Below, piece by piece: positions 6,424 through 10,046 of a stretch of DNA of 10,046 bases. Position numbers and translations under genes: made by a program. How positions within the stretch are numbered: position 1 is the stretch's first letter; each line of letters begins with the position of its first letter. The notes beneath the pieces were generated by a model. The model made no database searches and was not told the origin of the DNA. It saw only the letters and a program-made list of their open reading frames with translations. The stretch spans positions 1 to 10,046 of the forward strand of contig CAYUFM010000019.1 in the NCBI GenBank assembly GCA_964444225.1, in the 5' to 3' direction. This DNA comes from JALHOM01 sp964444225. Lineage in GTDB: Bacteria; Patescibacteriota; Saccharimonadia; Saccharimonadales; 2-12-FULL-41-12.

Positions 6424-7812
6424 ATGAACGATTATATGCTTAAAACCATCGACACTATAAAACAGACTGTTGAGAGCGTAATGCGAAACAAGCTGTATGT
6501 TTTTCTACTCATTCTTTTAGCTAGTAGTCAGGTTTTTTTATACGTCGATCTTAGCAGATTTAATATAGACAAAGACACCACGATAAGTTTATTCCCGTTT
6601 ATACTGCTAGGGACACTCATCTGGACTATCTTTAGAAGAAGCCGACAAGTTTGGTCAACACTACAGGAAAACCGGTCACTAATATTAACTACTGTGGCTT
6701 TCATTGGGTACGCTCTAGTAAGTACGCTTGTCCGATATATTAAAACAGGTGATGTTACGCTATCCGTTGCCCCAACCGTATATTTATTACTGGGAATAAT
6801 CTTATTTATCGTGCTGTGCACCCATAAGCTGGAGTTCGACAGAACAGTAGCCATGTTTGTTTTTGGGGTGGCTATTATTCACTTAGTAGTATTTACAAAC
6901 ATTCTTATGATGAATGACGTCAGGAGCTTGGCGGTGTTAGGTAATATAAACATCTATCTAGCCCTAGCGATGATCATTTCACCTCTATTATTTTTTGCAT
7001 TTCGCAAGAATACATTCTTCAAGTACTTTACTGGAATTAATATATTAGCTATGTTTACTGTGGCTATTTTGTCTGGTTCAAGGTTTGGCATATGGGCAAT
7101 TATAGCTGGAGTTATAGCCGGCTTCTCAATTTATTATGGTTGGAAATTTCTTACTAAGATTACGTGTGTGACGGTAATTTCAGTCGTCAGTTGTGTATTT
7201 ATTGCGCTTTTACTAGGGGCATTTAATTACTCTTTGAGAGACAATATCGCTCGCACCTTTGGGGCGCCTGTAGATAGTATAAATAGTTTATATTCAAAAA
7301 TCGGGATCAATGCAAAATATAATTTAACACCTGAAATTCCCGAAAAGCCAATAGTCATCAATGCCGACATCGACGAAAAGCAAATTTATTCAGGGCTGCC
7401 AGAGCCTTCCGAAAGCAGAGTTTTAAATCGTAATTGGATTCTAAATGAAACATTTAAGGCGCTAGAGGGTAACATTCTCTTGGGAAGAGGGAGCCATTTA
7501 ATTAAAGTGGGCGGATGGGGCATGCATTCACCGCACAACTTCATATTGGAGTTACTTTTACTTTATGGAGCTATAGGAAGTTTGCTCTATGTCATGGTGT
7601 ACAGGGTGGTATTCAAAAAGTTTATTCTCCAACTGAAAAATAGCGCACATTTAAAAGCGTTTTTGGTCGGAATGATACTGATACTGACGTATTCACTGGT
7701 TCAGCCTCTAGTTATAAGCCAAATGGCAGTAATAGCGGTAATTTGGACACTACTGGCATGCTGTGTTGTACTGATTGATGATTCAGATGAAGCGCATAAA
7801 AATGCAGTCTAA
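6424..7812 (+). CDS. wzy: O-antigen ligase/polymerase-type membrane protein (Wzy_C family)
   Basis: A polytopic membrane protein, 462 residues, with roughly ten or more hydrophobic segments, for example about 25-41, 55-70, 87-103, 115-132, 142-162, 176-193, 203-218, 222-238 and 247-267. SGSRFG (217-222) and the conserved HSPHNFILELLLLYGAIG (368-385) are marks of the O-antigen ligase/Wzy C-terminal family. These proteins join or transfer undecaprenyl-linked glycans outside the membrane. A long, mostly hydrophilic segment (about 268-366, rich in Pro, Glu and Asn) before the HSPHN block fits the large extracytoplasmic loop of the family. ATG 6424 starts two bases after the glycosyltransferase stop; an in-frame TTG at 6409 would add five residues. 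Between polymerase and ligase I favour polymerase because a flippase gene follows directly; the symbol is by position and family. Confidence 0.82.
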   Translation: MNDYMLKTIDTIKQTVESVMRNKLYVFLLILLASSQVFLYVDLSRFNIDKDTTISLFPFILLGTLIWTIFRRSRQVWSTLQENRSLILTTVAFIGYALVSTLVRYIKTGDVTLSVAPTVYLLLGIILFIVLCTHKLEFDRTVAMFVFGVAIIHLVVFTNILMMNDVRSLAVLGNINIYLALAMIISPLLFFAFRKNTFFKYFTGINILAMFTVAILSGSRFGIWAIIAGVIAGFSIYYGWKFLTKITCVTVISVVSCVFIALLLGAFNYSLRDNIARTFGAPVDSINSLYSKIGINAKYNLTPEIPEKPIVINADIDEKQIYSGLPEPSESRVLNRNWILNETFKALEGNILLGRGSHLIKVGGWGMHSPHNFILELLLLYGAIGSLLYVMVYRVVFKKFILQLKNSAHLKAFLVGMILILTYSLVQPLVISQMAVIAVIWTLLACCVVLIDDSDEAHKNAV

Positions 7813-9232
7813 AATTACCCGGAATCTGTCTTACGTTATGTCGTCAAATATCATAGTGATGGCGTTGGGCTTGATTATAATGCTATTTTTGCCGCGATTC
7901 ATAGGTTCGGTAGAAGATTATGGATACTGGCAGATTTATTATTACTATAGTGCTTTTTTCGGCTTATTCCTGTTTGGTTTAAATGATGGATTCAACCTAC
8001 TACTCGCAGGGACAAAGTTTAAATCACTCGATAAAAAAGGACTAAGTGTTGTCTTGCTCTTAATAATCCTACTGACTTCGCTTTTCTCTATTATTCTAAT
8101 AATTGCCTTTCTAGCTTTTATCCCTGACCATGAGTACAAATTTATCTTTTCAGCCACGGCATTAACTATCTTGTTGCTCAATATCAGCGGTTTCAGTATG
8201 CACGTAAATCAGGTATCCTTACGATTTAAACAATACTCAATACTAAGCAGTCTCGAGAGAGTCTTGTTTGTAGGCTTATTTTTGCCACTGATATTTTTTG
8301 GTCTCGAAGGATTTCAGGTGTATGTGATGGTAAACCTAGGTGTGCGTCTACTCGTTGCGACTTACGGAATTTACAGCGTTAGAAAAGTGATAAATTTATC
8401 TGAGTTCAATTTACGAGCATTAGCTTCAGAAAAACATACCATTTTAAAGTTTATAGGTGTAGGCTGGCCGTTGACTTACGGAACGATATGCGCAACGCTC
8501 ATAAGCACATCGTCGCGGATAATCGTAGAGCGCACTATGTCCGTATACGAGTATGGTCTTTTCTCTCTAGCATTTTCATTCTCGCTAGTAGTGGGCCTAT
8601 TTACTGCTACACTGCCGGCAGTGCTGTATCCAACTCTAAAAATTATAGCCGCAGAGATGCGTGAGAGGGTATTTAATTCCCTGCACCTTTTAATCATAGC
8701 AGCCGGGACACTAGCGATGTCGCTGAGCTTTACGATTCCAACGTTTTTAGAGTTGTTCTTACCCGACTATAAACCTATCGCTTCGTATGTCTCGTACCTT
8801 TTTCCGTGGATTATTTATCAGCTAGTCTCCCTCGCTATACTTGATGTTTTCTATAGGCTGTCAAGACTCGAGAAGCAGCTATTCAGAAATTACTTTATCG
8901 GTTTAATCGGTATATTTCTAGTACAATACTGGGCAATCTCAACCTACCATGACATAGCAATAATGCTTGTTAGTGGTCTAGTTTTTTATGCAATTTGGAC
9001 GCACATATGTGGAGTATATTTAGTACTACGCAATAAATGGAAGCTAAGGGCTGTTCAATTTATTGATGTACCATTCGTAGTATTGTTCATATCAGTGAAC
9101 GTCTGGAATAACAGCTTAAGTGGTCTATCATTATATTTAGCGACGTGGTTAATCCTTTCTGTATTTACATATTTTTTATGCTCAAATGAGGTTAAATATA
9201 TAGCGAAAAAGATGTTTACTAGAGCCAAGTAA
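7802..9232 (+). CDS. wzx: Wzx-type polysaccharide flippase (MOP superfamily)
   Basis: A polytopic membrane protein of about 476 residues with around a dozen hydrophobic segments across its length, as expected for the polysaccharide branch of the MOP/MATE superfamily. It would move the undecaprenyl-linked repeat unit to the outer face of the membrane. The N-terminus (NLSYVMSSNIIVMALGLIIMLFLPRFIGSVEDYGYW, in pieces) has the family's first helix followed by a conserved LPRF-x-G...YGYW block. GVGWPLTYGTICATLIS and VYEYGLFSLAFSFSL further on match the mid-protein repeat of the first-half pattern. Several starts are possible: ATG 7802 (used here, GAAG at 7789-7792), ATG 7787 and ATG 7778. All overlap the end of wzy, by 11 bases for 7802, so coupling is expected. 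No convincing intrinsic terminator follows; TAAAC/GTTTA at 9230-9242 is too weak. Confidence 0.86.
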   Translation: MQSKITRNLSYVMSSNIIVMALGLIIMLFLPRFIGSVEDYGYWQIYYYYSAFFGLFLFGLNDGFNLLLAGTKFKSLDKKGLSVVLLLIILLTSLFSIILIIAFLAFIPDHEYKFIFSATALTILLLNISGFSMHVNQVSLRFKQYSILSSLERVLFVGLFLPLIFFGLEGFQVYVMVNLGVRLLVATYGIYSVRKVINLSEFNLRALASEKHTILKFIGVGWPLTYGTICATLISTSSRIIVERTMSVYEYGLFSLAFSFSLVVGLFTATLPAVLYPTLKIIAAEMRERVFNSLHLLIIAAGTLAMSLSFTIPTFLELFLPDYKPIASYVSYLFPWIIYQLVSLAILDVFYRLSRLEKQLFRNYFIGLIGIFLVQYWAISTYHDIAIMLVSGLVFYAIWTHICGVYLVLRNKWKLRAVQFIDVPFVVLFISVNVWNNSLSGLSLYLATWLILSVFTYFLCSNEVKYIAKKMFTRAK

Positions 9233-9274
9233 ACACTGTTTATTAGTAAGAGCAAGTAGCGTTAAAACATAGGT
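9233..9274. other. Short spacer between polysaccharide operon and transposon
   Basis: An AT-rich spacer with a weak TAAAC-ACT-GTTTA dyad at its left edge and no T-run. I see no gene, strong terminator or promoter here. Confidence 0.5.
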
Positions 9275-9295
9275 TCTAGAGAACGGTTCTCCAGA
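9275..9295 (+). repeat. Left 21-bp REP-like palindrome
   Basis: Arms TCTAGAGAAC and GTTCTCCAGA flank one central G. The arms pair except for one A/C position. On the complementary strand that position becomes a G/T wobble, giving the palindrome a strand polarity, a feature HUH transposases can use to choose a hairpin. Confidence 0.8.
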
Positions 9296-9316
9296 TAATC
9301 ATAAGTAGTATATAAT
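9287..9316 (+). promoter_or_regulatory. Promoter of the transposase gene
   Basis: A perfect TATAAT -10 hexamer lies at 9311-9316. The -35 is poor: TTCTCC (9287-9292, 18-base spacing) falls within the right half of the palindrome. Transcription would begin about 9322-9324, on or next to ATG 9323. Confidence 0.55.
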
Positions 9317-9322
9317 ATGGCC

Positions 9323-9946
9323 ATGCCATCTCGAAATGTGCTAAAGATAGATATTGCAAATAGCTATTATCATGTCTACGCCAGAGGCGCCAGTCGCCAA
9401 GAGATATTTCGTGAGGATTCGGACTACTATATCTTCTTATCACTCTTTCGGCGCTATTTATCTGACGAAGCGATAAAAGATAGCGCTGGCATGCCGTACG
9501 CAAAGTTGGGTGAAGATATTGAGCTGCTATGTTACTGCCTTATGCCAAACCACTTTCACCTACTTGTATACCAAGTGAACGAGCATGCTATGCAGCGCCT
9601 AATGCGCGGTGTTATGACCGCATATAGTCGTTACTTCAATAAAAAGTACGATCGAAGTGGTGGTTTGTTCGAGAGTAGGTATAAGGCGTCATTGGTGAGC
9701 ACTGATCTGTATCTAATGCATATTTCTCGGTACATTCACCTAAACCCAAAGGACTGGCAAAATTATCCTTATTCATCGCTGGAAGGCTACCTGTACGGAC
9801 ATAATAAAGATTGGTTGCGCGAAGGCCGAATCATTGAGCTATTCGCATCCAGAAAAGCATATGGCGAATTTGTGGCCGATTACGAATCAATCAAAGAAAG
9901 CCTAAGCCTTATTAAACACAGCTTAGCGAACAATAATGACGAATAA
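9323..9946 (+). CDS. REP-associated tyrosine transposase (IS200-like, Y1/HUH family)
   Basis: A 207-residue transposase of the Y1_Tnp family (PF01797, TnpA_REP/RAYT branch), which nicks and rejoins single-stranded DNA through a phosphotyrosine bond. The metal-binding HUH motif is HFH at residues 77-79 within CLMPNHFHLLVYQ. The nucleophile is expected at the AYSRYFNKKY block (Y101 or Y104), followed by RSGGLFESRYKAS (111-123) and ISRYIHLNP (134-142), all typical of RAYTs. Length is normal for the family and the frame is intact. ATG 9323 (MPSRNV) is preferred over ATG 9317, because the -10 box ends at 9316 and transcription should start near 9323, giving a leaderless message. It forms its own transcription unit after the polysaccharide operon and has no functional link to it. 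Confidence 0.9.
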   Translation: MPSRNVLKIDIANSYYHVYARGASRQEIFREDSDYYIFLSLFRRYLSDEAIKDSAGMPYAKLGEDIELLCYCLMPNHFHLLVYQVNEHAMQRLMRGVMTAYSRYFNKKYDRSGGLFESRYKASLVSTDLYLMHISRYIHLNPKDWQNYPYSSLEGYLYGHNKDWLREGRIIELFASRKAYGEFVADYESIKESLSLIKHSLANNNDE

Positions 9947-9969
9947 TACTTATGCCATATTTCCTTTAG

Positions 9970-9990
9970 TCTGGAGAACTGTTCTCTAGA
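9970..9990 (-). repeat. Right 21-bp REP-like palindrome (inverted copy)
   Basis: Arms TCTGGAGAAC and GTTCTCTAGA flank one central T. On the minus strand it reads like the left copy except for the central base. It starts 24 bases after the transposase stop codon and has no following T-run, so it is not a typical terminator. Confidence 0.8.
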
Positions 9991-10046
9991 TATGTGGTCG
10001 AGTGGCTGGTTATTGCACAGTCTTATCCGCTGGCACGGTCGTCAGG
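9991..10046. other. Window end, unassigned GC-richer sequence
   Basis: The last 56 bases contain 31 G or C, higher than the low-GC cassette and closer to the first 360 bases. All three + frames are open. One minus frame would end at 10010-10012 with a C-terminus LTTVPADKTVQ. Too little is visible to name a gene. Confidence 0.3.

Larger units (their letters stand above)
9275..9990 (+). mobile_element. REP-associated tyrosine transposase (RAYT) unit bounded by inverted palindromes
   Basis: This 716-bp unit holds one HUH/Y1 transposase gene between two 21-bp imperfect palindromes. The right copy, reverse-complemented, matches the left at 20 of 21 positions (only the central base differs). Read in the same direction they match at 18 of 21. 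The arrangement resembles RAYT genes flanked by REP sequences in inverted orientation. No target duplication is obvious, as expected for HUH elements. The outer pentamers ACATA (9267-9271) and TATGT (9991-9995) are also complementary but offset by three bases, so the true ends may lie a little further out. Confidence 0.72.

Noticed and set aside
9230..9242. TAAAC-ACT-GTTTA hairpin as a terminator after wzx
   Set aside because: The five-base AT-rich stem is weak and no T-run follows.
9275..9295. Palindrome as an SOS (LexA) or other regulator operator
   Set aside because: The core GAAC-N-GTTC has a one-base spacer, unlike the four-base spacer of the Gram-positive LexA box, and its second copy at the other end of the transposase points to a transposon end.
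9902..9926. CTAAGC ... GCTTAG inverted repeat near the end of the transposase gene
   Set aside because: It lies within the coding sequence with a 13-base loop and no T-run. A six-base match over this distance can arise by chance.
9986..10046. Possible tRNA (Ser/Leu-like) suggested by TGGTCGAGTGGCTGG near the right end
   Set aside because: The D stem does not pair (GTC against TGC), the putative acceptor would begin with A inside the palindrome, and position 37 of the best anticodon loop would be C. The 3' half is outside the window. A tRNA scan of the longer contig would settle it.

Overview
The window is most of a bacterial surface-polysaccharide operon, all on the + strand, followed by a small single-strand-type transposon. 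The translation table is standard: every in-frame Trp is TGG and TGA is used as a stop. The best guess for the source is a Candidatus Saccharibacteria (TM7)-like or related CPR bacterium from a metagenome assembly. This rests mainly on the style of the REP-type tyrosine transposase (N-terminus MPSRNV, then HFHLLVYQ and YSRYFNKKY) and is held with low to moderate confidence. A low-GC Gram-positive or actinobacterial host is not excluded.

Layout. Positions 1-462 are the C-terminal part of an initiating sugar-phosphate transferase. A 35-codon frame (459-566) exactly bridges the space to the next gene. Positions 563-1938 are a WbuB-like glycosyltransferase, interrupted by a 100-N assembly gap. 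Positions 1919-5178 are the three-gene set fnlA-fnlB-fnlC (also wbjBCD or capEFG), which makes UDP-N-acetyl-L-fucosamine (UDP-L-FucNAc) from UDP-GlcNAc. A second, unassigned GT4-type glycosyltransferase follows (5166-6422), then an O-antigen-ligase/Wzy-type polymerase (6424-7812) and a Wzx-type flippase (7802-9232). Genes overlap or lie within a few bases of each other, so one translationally coupled transcript is likely; its promoter is upstream of the window.

How the genes work together (inference from families). The transferase loads the first sugar phosphate on undecaprenyl phosphate. FnlABC supply UDP-L-FucNAc, the WbuB-like enzyme is the natural candidate to add it, and the second glycosyltransferase adds another sugar. 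The flippase exports the lipid-linked unit and the Wzy-like protein polymerises or ligates it outside the membrane.

The end of the window (9275-9990) is a 716-bp unit. A REP-associated tyrosine transposase gene (RAYT, HUH/Y1 type) sits between two 21-bp imperfect palindromes in inverted orientation that match at 20 of 21 positions. Its promoter appears to make a leaderless mRNA.

Two technical points matter. The same 55 bp occurs on both sides of the N gap, so the gap is probably an unmerged contig overlap. Collapsing it restores an intact 406-residue glycosyltransferase. Second, base composition drops sharply near position 375, inside the tail of the sugar transferase, which may mark the edge of an exchanged polysaccharide cassette.
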